The notes under the pieces are model-generated. The model did no database searches. It was not told the origin of the DNA and saw nothing but the letters and a program-made list of their open reading frames with translations. A stretch of DNA of 64,000 nucleotides from Blastocystis sp. Blastoise (taxonomy: Eukaryota; Sar; Bigyra; Opalinata; Blastocystidae), in the NCBI GenBank assembly GCA_039096225.1, contig JBBPEB010000029.1, positions 186,001-250,000 of the forward strand. The letters run 5' to 3'. Numbering within the stretch: position 1 is the first letter of the stretch; every line of letters begins with the position of its first letter. Both the position numbers and the translations under genes were made by a program. Shown here piece after piece: positions 11,820 to 26,033 of the stretch.

Positions 11820-14091
11820 TAAGTCTTAATCCAATGATTCTATCAAAAGATGCTAGTAATAGTAATGATCAAAATCATGAAGATGAAGCTGAGATACATG
11901 AAACTATCAATTTTACACACAATTCTCGGAGCTCAGATGCTAATTCTAATCCTACAAATACCCAAACTCTTCCTATCTTAGAAGATCCATTCATATCTAG
12001 TAAAAATTCTGAAATGGTCATAGAAGATATAAATAAATCAAAGGATAATAATCATGAAGATGAAGAAAGTAGAACAATTGATATAGAATTGAATATTGAA
12101 GATACATCAATAGATAATGTGTTTTCTTATGAAGAACAAAATGAAGGAATTACAGAAGATAGATTTAATAATATATTTAAAGATATTTCTGATAAATGTA
12201 TATTTATTCAATATAAGTCACATAAATACAATCAAGATATAAGCTCAAATGATGTTGTGAGTTATTTAAAGGAAAATAATCTAGCCAAGTATTTCAAATC
12301 AATATCTCAGTTAAAACAATTCCTGGAGAAGAAGAATATCAGTGTTTCATATGAAATAGCAAGAAACGCCTTAAGAGAATTAGGTATTAAGTCAACTAAT
12401 GACTATAGTAAAATACCATGTATTATAAAAAGTATAATAAGCAAAGAAAATTATGCTATATATGGTTGCCTCCCTCCAGGATATACATATAAGAATATTA
12501 ATGCTTATCCTTCTTCTTCTTATATTCAATCTAATATAGATGAGAATATAGTAGATAATCATTTAGAACAAGATGAAACTTTCAGAGTAAACTTGGAAGA
12601 TAGTGTTCTGAATTATTCTGAAAATGATTCAGTTTGTAGTGGAAATAATTCCAATATGAATATACATGAAGAAATAAACATGGATAGAGAATTAAACAAA
12701 GCAGTAGGGAATAATAAAGTAATAAGTCATGAGTTTCTATATTCTTTTGTATCTATTAAATCAAATATAGCATTATATAAGAAGGGAAATAAAGCAGTAA
12801 TCTTTATGGATGGAACTCATATGTATATGAATGATCATATCATATTAACTGCTATATCCATTACTATTAATAGACAAATACTTCTTCTTGCTTATGGTAT
12901 ATATGCTGTAGAGTGTTTAGCTACCTGGAGTGATTTCCAAACTAATCTGAAAAAAGCACTTGAACTCATGTCATGTAAAACTACAAACATAACATTTTTC
13001 TCAGATATGGACAAAGGTCTCAAAGGAAGCCTAGGAGTAGTCTTTCCTGAATGCACATATATATCATGTGCATTTCATATTCTAAAGAAGATGACAAATG
13101 TGAATTCAAGAATAATAGGACTAATATCACAACTCATTCTAATTGATGATGAAGAAGAATTCTATAAGCTTATTAATGATTCTTCAATAACAGAGAACCA
13201 GAAGAAGCAAATACTCTCACAAAGGGGAAAGAATATGTATAATATAGATCTACCACCTCATGTATCCAGATATGGATACATTGCCTCAAGTTTGGCCGAG
13301 TCATTTAATAATCTTATTAGTGACATAAGAGGAATGTCTATACAGAAGGTATTGTTTGAAATCTATAATCATGCAATTAATTATCAACTGAAAATAAAAG
13401 AGGCACCTCATATATCATTCTTTCTTCCTTACTTTCAAAAAGAGTTTGATATGGCTGATATATTTGTTTCTAATGTGATATCATATAAGAGTATAAATAA
13501 GGGTTTATATAGACTAGTAATGGAAGAAGAAAACCGTGAATACATAATTAATTTTGAACAGAATACATGTTCTTGTTCAATTTTTCAATACCAAGGTTAT
13601 CCTTGTATACATGCTATTCTTCTATATAAAAAGTATAATAGCAGTGTTTCGTATAATCAACAAGGAATTGACGATTTCAATACTATTGCCAAATACTTCA
13701 TTCCATATAAGAACCATATGAATACTTATTATAATTATTATGTAGATAGGTAATGATATATATAATACATATTATATAAATATTTTTTTTTGTTATATAT
13801 AGAAGAATAGATGATTCATGCTTGAAAGAAGAAAGTCACATAAATATTACAGGACCAAATAATCCAATTCGTAAATCAGGTCGACCATCTAAGTTTAACT
13901 ATTCTCATATAACATCTTATTATCTGAAAAATAAGTATTGGAAAATAAAGAACAGTATTCCAGCTTTGGAGTGTTTGAATGAGTGTGCAGTTGAAGCTGA
14001 AAAAGAGAAATATGAAGAAACTGATATTGCCTCAATTCCTACACTTGAAGATGTAGAATCATCAGAATATAGTTCGAAGAGAAGAAAGTAG
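10790..14091 (+). CDS. Mutator-like (MULE) transposase with SWIM zinc finger
   Basis: This is the transposase of the giant element. The first clear exon (to about 11126) holds a MuDR/FLYWCH-like zinc finger with CCVSDC and WIMKRYCHHD. A small middle exon (about 11301-11339, IKNRIKNHQF) and a junction near 11814 fit by phase but are less certain. The main exon (11834-13749) carries the catalytic domain: Asp in MDGTH (about residue 326 of that frame), Asp in SDMDKGL (about 391), the CAFH motif typical of MULEs, Glu in LAESFNN (about 489), and a SWIM finger TCSCSIFQYQGYPCIHA (about 577-594). A 53-bp intron (13750-13802) leads to the last exon with a basic GRPSK AT-hook-like motif and a TAG stop at 14091. 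No stops or frameshifts occur in the catalytic exon, so the protein may be active. An intron with GA and TA runs separates the DNA-binding and catalytic parts. Confidence 0.85.
11640..11813 (+). repeat. GA and TA microsatellites in a transposase intron
   Basis: A GAGAGA/GAAAGA run followed by a perfect TA run (about 11765-11812) ends at the acceptor TATAG. These produce an artificial Arg/Glu/Ile/Tyr open frame. Confidence 0.75.
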
Positions 14092-14389
14092 TATTTTTTA
14101 AATGATAAGTCTATGTATATACTTATTATAATCTATAATACATATTAATTTTTTTACATTCCTAATAATATAAAATATTTTTAATTAATCATATTTAATA
14201 TAAATGTCTTCTTATTTATAAGATCATTGTTTTGTTATTGATTCAAATATAATATCATATATGTCGTTGATATTGCAGATATTCATATTAAAGAGACTAA
14301 GACTAATAAAAAAGAATACTCATCAACGGATATAAATCCAAAATGAAACCAGCTAGAGTAATATGTATTACAAATTATTGCATATGCAA
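14092..14389 (+). other. 3' flank of the MULE transposase
   Basis: AT-rich sequence without an exon that I can support; it grades into the purine-rich tract. Confidence 0.5.
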
Positions 14390-16033
14390 ATAAATGAAAG
14401 AGGACAAGAATAAGAAGGAGAAGGAGAAGGACAAGGACAAGGACAAGGAGCAGAAGAAGAAGGATAGGATAAAGATAAGAAGAAGGATAAGGATAAGGAT
14501 AAGAAGAAGAAGTAGAAGGAGAAGGATAAAAAGGACAAAGATAAGGATAAGGATAGGAGAAAGAAATGACAAGAAGAACGATAAAAAAAGAGAATGGCAG
14601 AAATAAAAGAAAAAGAAGGAGAAGGAGAAGGAGAACAAGAAGGAAAATAAGAATAAACCAAGAATAAACATAATAAGGAAAACATCAATAGAAGGTAAGG
14701 ATAAGTAGAATGAGAATGATTAGAAGTAGAAGCATAAGAATAATAATACGAAGAAGACGGAGAAAGAGAAGCATATGTGGGAGTAGAAGAAAAAGCATGT
14801 GAATAAAAATGGAAAAAGAAGAAACTAAAAAGAGAATAGAAGGAGAGGATCAAAATATGAATAAGAAGGAGAAGGATAAGAAGGATAAGAATGACAAAGA
14901 GAAGGAGAATAAGAAAGAAAGAACGAGAAAGAGAAGAAGGAAAAAATAAACAGAAGAAGAAAGAGAAGGAGGAGAAGAATGAGAAGAAAAAGAATAGGAA
15001 GGAGAATGACAAAAAAAAACAAGAATGACAAGAATGGCAAAAGGAAAAAGGAGAAGAAGACAAATTATAGAAGGAGGAGAAGAAGAAAAATTATAGAAGA
15101 AGGAGAAGAAGAAAGATTAAGAAGAAGGAGAAGAAGGAAAAGGAGGAATCAAAAGAAGGAGAAGGAGGAAGGAGAAGAAGATGAAAAAATAAAATTATAA
15201 GAAGAAAAAGTAGAAGAAGAAAGAGAAAGAGAAGAACCACAAAGAAAAGGGGGAGAAGAAAGAAATTATAGAAGTAGAAGAAGGAAAAGAAAAGAGAAAA
15301 AGGAGAAAGAGAATAAGGACAAGAATAAGGTAAAAGTAAAAGTAAAAGAATCAATAGAAGAAAAAGTATGAGAAGAAGAATATTGAAAAGGAGATAGAGA
15401 AGTAGACGAATAAGTTGAGATAAAATGAGAAAGAAGAAGAAATAAAAGTATGGTAGTAGAAACAGAAGTAGAAATAGGTAGAAATAGATGGAAAAGGAAA
15501 ATGAGAATCAGTAGAAGAAGAAGAAGAAGAAGAAGAAAATGAGAAAGAGAAGAAGAAGAATGAGAAATAGAATATAGAAATGAAATAGAAGAAACAAGAA
15601 TGAAAGAAGTAGAAGAAGAAAAAATAATACTAATAATACGAATGTGAATGAGAATAAGAAGAAGAAATAGAAGAATAGCAATAATGGAATGAAAATGAAA
15701 AAAAAAAAGAAGAAGAAAGAGAAATAGAAAAAGAAGAACAAGAAGTAGTTGTAATAGAAATGGATGTAGAAGCATAAAAAAGTAGTAGAAGCAAAAGTAG
15801 GAGTAAGAGTTGAAGTTGGAGTACAAGCGAAGTAGAATAGAAATATAAGTAGAAATATAAGTAGAAGAATGAGAAGTAGTATTAGTAATAGTGTAGAAGT
15901 CGAAATGGAAGAAAAAAATAACAGTAAGTAGTAGTAGTAGAAATATGAGTAGAAGAACAAGTATAAATAGAAGAATAAAGGAAAGAAGGAAAGAAGCTGA
16001 AGTAGAAGAAGTATAAGGAAAAGAAGGTAAATA

Positions 16034-16066
<33 letters not shown>

Positions 16067-19000
16067 TAAGGAAAAGAAGGTAAATATAAGAATAATAATA
16101 ATAATAGTAAGGAGAAGTAGTAAAAAAGAAGAAACAGAAGAATAAGGAGGAAGAGGAAATGAGATGAATAAAGAAAAGTAAAAAGAAGTAAAATATTGAG
16201 AAATAGAACGAGAAGTAAAAGAATAATAAAAAACAAACTTTAATAAGTATGGATAGAAGAAAAAGAAAAAGAAAAATAATGAGAAATAGAATAAAGAGAT
16301 TGAAAATGATAAGAAAAAGGAAAGCATGAAAGATAATAGGAATGAGAATAAGAAGAATAAGTAGAAGTATAAGGAGGAGTATAAAGAAAATGGAGATAAG
16401 GAGTAGAAGCAGAAGGAGAAGCTAAGGTTGAAGAAAAATAGAAAGGATGATAATAAGAAAGATAAAAGAAATAGAAGGAAAACGAGAGTGTGAAGTAAAA
16501 TAAGAATAACAAAAATAAAAAGAAGCAGAAGGAAAACAAGAAGAACTAAATGAAAATGAGGAGAGGAAGAATTTGAAAAAGAAGAAATATAATAAGAAGA
16601 ATAAGAACAAGAAGAGGAATCACAAAAATAAAAAGAAAGATACTACAAATAAAAAGAATACTGAGGAAGACAAAATATAGAGTAAAAAATGATATAGAAG
16701 AAGCAGAAGATAGTGAATAAGGAGAAGAAGAAGATAAAGTAGAAGAAGAAGTAGATCGAGAAACAGAATAAAGGGAAATGAAAAGTAGAATGAAAATAAG
16801 TAAGAAAATAGGAATATATAAATAAGATGTAGAAGAAAAATTGAAGCAAAATGAGACGAATTTAGAATAAAACAGAATACGTTAAATTAGAAGAATATGA
16901 AGAATAAAAAATGAGAAGCATACAAGTAGAATAATGAGAAATAGACAAGCCTGTAGAAGAAAGGCAAAAAAAGAAGAATCTGGAAAAAACAAGAATAAGA
17001 ATAGAATAAGAATAAGAATAAGAATAAGAATGGAATAAAAACTGACTGAGAAAGTACTAGAAGTAGTAGAAGTAGTAGTAGTGTAAATAGACTTAGACTT
17101 AGACTTAGAAGCAGAAGGAGAAGCACAATTATGTATGTATAAATAGAAGAAACAAAGTATAAGTAAAATAGGAAAAAGAAAAGGCGAATAGATGAAGTAT
17201 AATTATAAATATAAATAGAAGAATGAGAAAGAGAATATGAATAAGAATAGATGAAGTATAATTATAAGTACAAATAGAAGAAGAAATAGAAGAAATAGAA
17301 GAAAAATATAATAGGAATAAGGAGTAGAATTAAAAGAGTCTAATATAAATAATAATAAAAAGAAGTTATACTAGTATAAGTAGATGTAAAATGATGAATA
17401 TAAGTTGATAAACAAGAAGTACTAGAAGTAGAAGAATAAGTAGAAGTAGAAGAAATCGAATTATAATAGAACTAAAATAAAAAGTAGACGAAAAAGAGTA
17501 GAAGTTCAAATTGAAGAATAAGAATTAATAGTAGTACGAGTACATGTAAAAGGAGAAGTGAACGTAGAAGGAGAAATAGTCATAAGTAGTGGTAGTAGAA
17601 GTAAAGAACAAGAAGAAGAAGAAGAAGGAAAACTAGAAAGTATAAGTAGAACTAGAAGTAGAAAAGAAAGTAGAAGTAGACGTGCATGTATAAATAAAAG
17701 TAAGAATAGAAGCACGAGTACAATGATAAGTAGAATTAGAATAAGAATAAATACTAGTAGAAAGAAATAGGAATAAGAATAATAACAAGTAGTAATAGAA
17801 CTAGTAGTAGTAGTAGAAATTGGAATAAGAATGAAAGTAAGTAATAATATAAGTACAAGTAAACAAAAAGTATAAGTACAAGTAGAAATAGAAGAATAAA
17901 GTAATGAATGAAAAAAAACTGAAGAAGACGAAGTATAAGGAATAGAATAAGAACAGAATAAAAAAGGAATGAAAATAATAATAATGATGTAAAAACGTGA
18001 AAAGAAGGAGAAGAATAAAGAAAAGGAAGAGAGACTATATAATTAGAAAGAGAATGAGAAGTAAAATAAGAAGAACAAGAACTAATATAAATAGAACGAT
18101 AATAAGAAATAGAAGGAGAAGGAGAATATCAAAAAGAGAGTGAGAATGAGAAGAAAAAGGAAAATATGAAAGATAATAGGAATAAGAATAAAAAGGATAA
18201 GTAGAAGTACAACGAAGAGAAAGGAAAATGAAGAGAAGAAGTAGAAGCAAAAGGAGATGATGATGTTGAAGAAAAACATGTTGGAGAATAATAATAAACC
18301 ACATAAGGAGAAACAAAAGGAAAAGAAGAATTTGATGTAAAATAATAAGTATATGAAAAAAGGAGAAGCAGAAGGAAAATGAGTAGACTTAAACTGAGAA
18401 TACATGACAGAGAATTTGAAAAAGAAGAAATAGGATGAGAATAGTAGGAAAAAGAGAGGAATGAGAATAAGAAATAGAATGACGATACAAATAAGAAGAA
18501 GAAAAAGAAAATATAGAGAAAAAAGATGATATAAAAGAATGAGAAGATAGGGAATAAGAAGAAGATAAAAAGTAGAAGAAGAAGAAGAAGAAGAAGAACC
18601 AAAGCTAGAACTAGAACAAAGAGAAGGAAAAGTAGAAGTTTAAAAAAGAAAGATAATAGGAGAAAAAGTAAGAATTAGAATAAGATATAGAAGGATAGTG
18701 AGAAGAATTTGGTGAAAATAGAATACGCAAAAGTAGAAGAATATATATAAATAAAAAGTGAGAAGTATACCAGCAGAGTAAGGAGAACTAGACAAGAAAG
18801 TAGATACAAGTAAAAGAAGAATTTGGAGAACAATAAGAATAAGAATATGACTAAGAGAGTAGTAGTAGAACCATAAGAGAAGTATGAATAGATGTAAAAG
18901 TATAAATGAAGTAGAAGGAGAACAATAAGTATGAGTAGAACCATATGTATAAGTATAATGAGAATAAGAATAAAATAAGAAAGATGACAATATGAAGTGT

Positions 19001-20755
19001 TAGTAGAAGGAAAATGAGATAAATAGTAGAATAAAAAGAAGAATATTAAGGAGAGAAAGTTTAGAAGTGGAAGGAGTACAATAAAAATAAGAATGAAGTG
19101 AATAAGAATAGGAATAAGAAGAATAAAAAGGAGAAATGAAAATAGAAGGAGAAGAAAGAAGATATAAAGGAGAATAATAATAAGTAGAAGGAGAAATAAA
19201 AAATAAGTTTAATAAGAATGAAAATAAGAATAATAGAATAAATTGAAGATAGAAAAGTATAAGAAAAGAAGGAAGAAGAAGGAAAGTGATAAGATGAAGA
19301 ATTAGAATAAATAATAAGAAAATGAAGAATACGAATAAGGAGTATGATAAGCAGAAGTGAATAAAAAGAATGAGAAATGGAAGGACAATACTAATAATAA
19401 TAATAAGAAAAAGAAGATACAAAAGGAGGAGGAGAAGAATGAAAAAAAGTTAAGGCTAACTAGAAGCAGAATAGTATAAAGATAATGATAATAAGATTGT
19501 AGAACAAGAAATAGAAGTAGAATAAGAAGAGAAATGATTAGGAAGTATAAGTAAAGTAAGAAGAGAAAGATATCATGAATAAGAAGAGAAAGATATCATG
19601 AATAAGAAGAGAAAGATATCATGAATAAGAATAAGAATAAAAAATGAAGTAGAAATACAAGCAGAAATAGAAGTAGAATAAGAGTGTAAAAATAAGGTGA
19701 ATAAGAATAAAATGTGGAAGATGAAGAAGTAGTAAAAGTTGAGTGAATAGTAAAGAGAAATGGAAAGTAGACACTAAGGCTTATGAAATGAAAACAAAGG
19801 AATAACACCAGAAATAAGAAGTAGAATTAGAATAAGAAGGAAATTAAGAATGAAATGCTGAAGTAGAAGAAGAATTAACAGGAGACAAGAATAAGTAGAA
19901 GGCGAAGCAGAACGAGAATAAGCGTAAAAATAATAATAATTAAAGAATAATATCAATTAAAAGAAGGAAAATAGGAATGAGAAGTAAAATAGAAATTACA
20001 ATAAAAAAAATAAGTAAAAGTAACTAGATAAGCAGAATGAAAATATGAATAGTATGATGAAGGGAAAGGAGAATGAGAAAGTCGCATATGAAGGAAAGCG
20101 AGAAGTAGCACGAGGATAGTAATAAAAATAAGAAAGAGAAATTAAAAAATAAGGAGACGTGGAATAAGAAGGAGAAAGTGAGATATATGGAAAAACTAAA
20201 TAAGAAACAAAATATTAAGTAAAATAAGAAGTAAAAAAAGAAGTAAAAAAAGAAGTAACAACAATATATGAAAAAGAAGAAGTTGAAGAAGTTGAAGAAG
20301 GAGAAGAAAAATAAGAATAAGAGAAATATATCTAAGAATAATAAAAAGAAGATGACAATAACAAGGAGAAGTAAATTTACAAGGAGAAAAAAAAAGAAAG
20401 GAAACATAAGTGAAGAAGGAGAATAAGGAGAAGTAGAATAAGATGTACAGGTGAAGAAGAATAAGTAGTAGACGTAAAGTAAGAAGAATAAGAATAAGAA
20501 TGAAAGGATAAGAAGAAGGATAAGAAGAAGAAGAAGAAGAATGAAAAGGAAAGGATAATTAGAAGTATAATAATAAAATATAATAGTAGAATTCGTGAAG
20601 AGGTAATAGTTATGAAAACAAATAAAGAAAAATTAATATCTATACAAAAAAGAAGAAAAAGATGTAGTAAGAAGTGTATTAGAATGAAGAATGAAGAATG
20701 AAGAATGAAGAATGAAGAATGAAGAATGAAGAATGAAATTTTGTAAACCAAAAAA
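14390..20755 (+). repeat. 6.4-kb C-depleted purine-rich tract
   Basis: For more than 6 kb the + strand is almost only A, G and some T, built from drifting units such as GAAGAAGAA, AAGGAGAAGG, AATAAGAATAAG and AAGTAGTAGAAG; C is rare. No unit is strictly periodic, so it is an old or continually drifting array. Because the minus strand lacks stop-forming combinations in some frames, it shows long Leu/Ser/Phe frames (up to 353 codons), which I regard as artefacts. It lies downstream of the MULE transposase. Long homopurine stretches can form triplex DNA or R-loops; that is general knowledge, not shown here. Confidence 0.9.
20682..20741 (+). repeat. GAATGAA heptamer array at the edge of the purine tract
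   Basis: About seven to eight near-perfect copies of GAATGAA mark the 3' border of the purine-rich tract. Unlike the tract it is strictly periodic and so probably a recent expansion. Confidence 0.85.
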
Positions 20756-20983
20756 TTTAATAAATAAAAGAATAATAAATTGCAACTTTCCTAATAGACT
20801 AATAATATTTGTAATCAATTTTTTGTTTTATAGAAGAAACAATAAAAATACCACTAGGTCTAAAGAATATATAATATTATAAAAATAGAATATTAATAAT
20901 TATAATATAAAGAAAAAAATAACATATATATTATTAATAGTCAGTTAAAACAAACTAACTATATTATTAAATACATATATACC

Positions 20984-21737
20984 TTAATAAAGACTTGAAT
21001 CATCGCAATCTGATTCCCAAGTTGTGCTTAAATACGCTAAGATTCTATAAATAAATACGTAGAATAAATTAATAAAATTAATTAAAGTATAAACATATTA
21101 GAAAAACAACAAGATAGAAAAATAGGAGCTAATTCAATTATAAAAAGTATAATATAAAATTAAAAAAAGATAGGGATGCTATTAGAATGATAGTGATGTA
21201 TTAATAGCATAGACAAGAAATAGATATAGCAAAAAATAAACAAAATGAGAAAAATGAAAAATATCTATATACCTTAGATTCATCAGTATTGTTTACCAAG
21301 ACCTTTTGAATTGATCTGAAACCAGATGAAGTTTGTTTTGAGCATATAAACAAGAAATAACCCATTGATCAACTGATTACTATATAAAATTAAATATTTG
21401 AAGAGAGTAAACTATATAATATATATATTTATAACTAGAAAACATACATAGATTCATTTTATATGCTTATAATGAAAATATATGAAATAAATCAATATTT
21501 GATTTTCAAGAAATAACCATTCTGAGGATGGAAACAGAGGAAAAACAGCCTAAATAGCGGAATTAATCTCTTCTATAGAAACTTTTTTGGGTTTCAGTGA
21601 ACAAGTTTTAAAAATAATTTCTAGAGATTCAAAGTATGGTATAAAAAGTCTTCTTTGATATGGTCCCTATTCTTGGAGTCTTTCAGAATCACTTAAATCT
21701 TTGGAAAACCGTATTCAGCTACGGCTTAAATGAACTC
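20984..21737 (-). pseudogene. Spliced coding relic A with many in-frame stops
   Basis: Three minus-strand exons join in phase: 21737-21448, 21379-21273 and 21044-20984, with introns of about 68 and 228 bp bounded by GT and AG. The single frame reads GPYQRRLFIPYFESLEIIFK, KVSIEEINSAI, then SVDQWVISCLYAQNKLHLV, then ILAYLSTTWESDCDDSSLY before a terminal TAA. It is broken by six stops (TGA, TAG, TAG, TGA, TAA, TAA). Amino-acid composition is coding-like, unlike the surroundings. I do not recognise the family. It is probably a captured host gene fragment, as in Pack-MULEs, or a gene present before the region decayed. Confidence 0.55.
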
Positions 21738-21830
21738 CTAAAAAAGAATATTTTTTAAATATTATTATATGGATTATTTGCTTATTTAGAAGGTTATTTT
21801 ATTATTTATATTTATATTATATTTTATTAG

Positions 21831-22899
21831 GTAGATTATTATAGATTAGGCTTGAAATGAATCCAGATAATAAACCAATTAGTGATTCATTCTTTCACGT
21901 ATATACTTATTTGATTTACCATTATTTATATAGGTTTAGAAACATGATTTAGAGAGCCCGGTGGAGTTGGCTACAATATTGGAAGAAAACGCAATGATCG
22001 GAATTTCCTCTTTAAGAATATTCTTTGGTGTATGTTCTAGTGGTATATTATTTTGTTTTTTGTTTGTATATTTAATTATTTATTTAGGAAATTCAAAAGA
22101 AAAAAGTAATTGGTCTCCATCTACTAAGAAAATTGATGTCTAGGTCCTTCTTTTGATTTTTATTATTTTATTTTTTTATCAGAAGTATATATTTATGTTA
22201 TTAATGCTATATTGTATCTAATTATATAGAAATGGCAAGTGATTATTGTTTTGGAATTTTTGTAACTTTTCGATTTCAGCACAATTATCGAGTCCTTAAA
22301 AGTATATAAATATATTAAATAATTATTTTTTTCTATAGATATATGGAGTAAATTGATATGGTTATATATACAAAAAAAAATACTAGAAGAATATGGCTAA
22401 AAAGTATATATTTTTTTATTTTTATATTATTAAAATTATATATATTTGTTTAATTAAATTTGTATATTGTAGTTATTTATTTTTGTTATAACTGAGGCTC
22501 TAACATTGATATATGGTTCAAATATATATATATATATTTTTATTATTTATAAATTCTTAATATTTTATTAATTTATTATATTATTTTTCTATATAGGACT
22601 ATTAATTATCATTCTTTTATTATAGTTTATATATATATATATGTATTATTTATTTTCGATATATTTTATTCTTATTCATATATATAGTATTATTAAGCTA
22701 TGTACTCATTAGCTTCTCTACATCAATACTATTATGTGACTAGGTATATTATATATATATTTAATTATTAGCATATTATTTTCTATTACTTCTTAATATA
22801 TATATATATATATTTATATATTAACTAGTATTTTTATATAGAGAATGTGACGTTTCCCTTATGTTATAAACTTCATGGTCATCAATTTTTATATCTAAG
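21831..22899 (+). pseudogene. Spliced coding relic B with in-frame stops
   Basis: A series of plus-strand exons is separated by short TA-rich introns. The exons are 21831-21898, 21934 to about 22027, about 22089-22143, 22230-22301, 22339-22403, from 22473, 22688-22743 and 22842-22899. Phases match at 21898/21934, 22301/22339 and 22403/22473. The frame reads IQIINQLVIHSF, RARWSWLQYWKKTQ, then SDYCFGIFVTFRFQHNYRVL, IWSKLIWLYIQKKILEEYG, LSYVLISFSTSILLCD and RFPYVINFMVIN, with TGA, TAG and TAA codons between. Some stretches look membrane-like. No family recognised. It lies divergent from relic A, 94 bp away. Confidence 0.45.
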
Positions 22900-23179
22900 G
22901 TATATAGTTTTTATATGTAAGTAATTGTTTTATTGTAGTATATTGTTTCACATTATTTTTATATATTATTCTATTTTCCGTACAATAATTTTTTATTTTT
23001 TTTATATAATTTATATTATGTACCTATAATTACTAATAATATCCTATTGTTTATATTTCTGTTATTCATGTCTCTATAGTTTTATTAGTTATATAAAAAT
23101 ATAACTAGTAAAACTGTAATTACATATATATATTATATAGGTGTTATATAAATATACGAATGTTGCTTTAGTTGAAGAA

Positions 23180-23262
<83 letters not shown>

Positions 23263-24148
23263 GTTATAGACTTTTATTGTATTCTTTTTATATTATTATT
23301 TTATACATTTTTCTCTCTATATAACATATTCACAGATATATTTACCAAATATATACTCTTTAGAAAATTGATATATGTTTTATTTTGGAAGTTGATAATA
23401 TATACTAGAATCAGTTCATATCAATTGTTTATTCTTAAACTTTATATATATATATATATATTATTTATCAAAGTCAAAGTTATATATAAATAGAATAATG
23501 AAGAATTATCTATATATAGTGGTCTTTAGTTCTATTACTACATTATTTTTATGTATTTAAGGTATATATAAATATATTATATATATACTTTTATATATAC
23601 TTATTATATAAATATAAACTTATAGACTTATATATAGTAATATATCAGTTATCCTTTTATTTTTCTCATGAGTTTTTAAGTATATAGTCTTTTTATCTTA
23701 TTATATATATAATACATTTTTTATAATTGACACAAAAGGTAATATTATTTGTATATATAATTTTATCTCAACTATTCTTCTATTTTATTCTTTTATATCA
23801 CTTTTTCTTTCTATAACTATATTATGTATTATCATTTTATAATATAATTTGTTTATAGTTAATTATGTATATATATGTAGTAACAGTAATAACTCTTCTT
23901 TTTATCTCTTTTGTTCAATTATACTAGTATATTTTCTATGATAATATATATACTTTGTATTTATCTCCTTTTATATATATTATCTATTTATTTTGATACT
24001 AATTATATATACACTTAGTGTTATGTATACTACATTTTCTTTTTGTTTATAATACTATACTAATATCATTTTTATTATATATAGGATTAAGGATATATAT
24101 AATTGTTTTGAATGATTTACTTTTGTATTATGTTAAACCTTATTTTCT

Positions 24149-24189
<41 letters not shown>

Positions 24190-24908
24190 TTTTCTTTATA
24201 TTTTCCAGCTTTCTTTTCTATTATATACATTTATACTCACTATAGTGTACTATTATTAATATATATAGTTTGTGAAGATATTAAATAGATTCTACGTAAA
24301 GAGTATGTATTTTAATTGTTTTAATACATATACATAATATGTTCCTATGTTATATTTAAATATATATATTTTTTACTTTATATATATATTTTTCTCATAA
24401 TTACATATATGTATATATTCATATATATATATATATAGACTTGGTATTCCCTTAATTAATTCATGCCGTCTTATTCATTCATTTTATATATATAGTCTAT
24501 AATCAGCTTTTATGAATTATTACAAATAATGTATACAATCCTTTTGTATGTATTTTATTTATATTTATATAGCTTGCTATGTAGTATTTTCTATTATAAC
24601 AATATAATGTGTTTATTTTATTTATATATATATTAATTTTTTTTTTAATCTATATATAGAACGTATCTTTAGCTTATCTTCTATGTTCGTATACAACTTA
24701 ATATAGATAGTATATATTGTATATATTTATTATATATATTGTTTGCTAATATTCTATTTTTAACTTTATTCTTAATTACATTATATTCTATTGTATATTG
24801 AAATAATCTTTTTATTCTACATGTTTTTATTATTTAGGTTAGTATTAATAGGTGTAATAGAGTATATATATATATAATTACAATATTTTTATAGTCTCTT
24901 TTCTTCAA

Positions 24909-24941
<33 letters not shown>

Positions 24942-24960
24942 TATTCATATAATTAATATT
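22900..24960. other. TA-microsatellite-rich region
   Basis: TATATA runs alternate with short T-rich segments that could be decayed mini-exons of relic B; an 80-bp TA run lies at about 23182-23262. I cannot support individual exons here. Confidence 0.5.
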
Positions 24961-25028
24961 CCTTAGACTGAATATGGTCAGTAGCAATCATTAATAGATT
25001 GCTATCAGGTTCAATTCCTGATCTAAGG
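24961..25028 (+). tRNA. tRNA-like element with intact T-arm (probably a degenerate tRNA)
   Basis: A 7-bp acceptor (CCTTAGA with TCTAAGG), a CTGA/TCAG D-stem-like pair, a 7-bp anticodon-type stem (AGCAATC with GATTGCT) with 7-nt loop ATTAATA, and a T-arm TCAGG-TTCAATT-CCTGA all fold. The B box GGTTCAATTCC is near-consensus, and a T6 run follows about 12 nt downstream. Oddities: no linker between acceptor and D-stem and a one-base variable region, giving only 68 nt. If functional the anticodon would read TAA (Leu). It could instead be a tRNA-derived Pol III element. Confidence 0.4.
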
Positions 25029-26033
25029 TTGTATACTATATTTTTTATAAAAAAATTTAAATGTTTTTTCCCTATAGGTATTCTCATTCATTAGAACCAA
25101 TATGAATAAATACATTGAGTTTCATGCAATTGAATCAACTCTATACGTCGTTAGTCGCTCTTTTATAATAATTTTAGATACCTTTACTTAAAACCAAACA
25201 CATTCACAATTACAATCACCCAAAATTATCTAGTCATTATTTTGTTGAGTTATGTATCCTATTCATCAATTTTACACACAAATAAAAAATAAATATTCAT
25301 CAATAATATCTTGAAGTCTATAAACACGCAATACATTATTTGTTTATACTCTTAAAAGGCATTTCTACTGTTTATATTAATATGATTGACACTAAGAATC
25401 ATTTCTAACCAACTTTAAAAACTTTTGAAGAACCTTAACAAATTTACATTACCTAAAAAACTATTATAATCAACTTTGGCTTATACGAGTCATGATTAAA
25501 TTTAAATTATTAATAGAAATTCATAATAAAGGCATTCTATCTCAACATATCACCAAGAGAAATCAATTATGTTTGTAACTTCCCTAAAATTAAATTAATT
25601 ACTAAAAGACGTATTTTAATTAATGTAGAATTCAAATTCAAACACACATAAACTCATCATTTCTGACAATTTTACACATTTAGACAATCTAGTGAGTATC
25701 ACATAATCAACTAATTCTTGTTGTCTTCATCAAGTCTAACGATTTCCTTATGACAAGAAGCATCAATTTTATTTTATTCAACACTCTATAAATAATTAAT
25801 CAATTAACTAATTTTATTTACTTAAATACATACTCCAATAACAACAACAAGACATCAGGAGTGAGAATAACTGATTAAACTATTTAAATAAAATAATTAA
25901 TAATAAAAAGTAGAAATATTAGGATTTTAATAATTTTTAATAAGTTAATTTATAGTGAAGTTTCAATAATCATATAAAAAATATGATTAATTTAGCTTTT
26001 GTATGTTCTAAGCATATATCTATCTATATATAG
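25029..26033. other. Low-TA, gene-free region inside the MULE
   Basis: Mixed AT sequence with no TA runs and no exon I can support. The composition switches abruptly after the tRNA-like element. Confidence 0.45.

Noticed and set aside
14368-20818. Long minus-strand open frames (up to 353 codons) rich in Leu, Ser and Phe
   Set aside because: They follow from the absence of C on the + strand, which removes stops in some minus frames; several overlap in different frames and none has a domain or splice pattern.
24961-25028. Suppressor tRNA that would read TAA stops
   Set aside because: The loop gives anticodon TAA, which pairs with UUA (Leu), not TTA for UAA; the body is also atypical.
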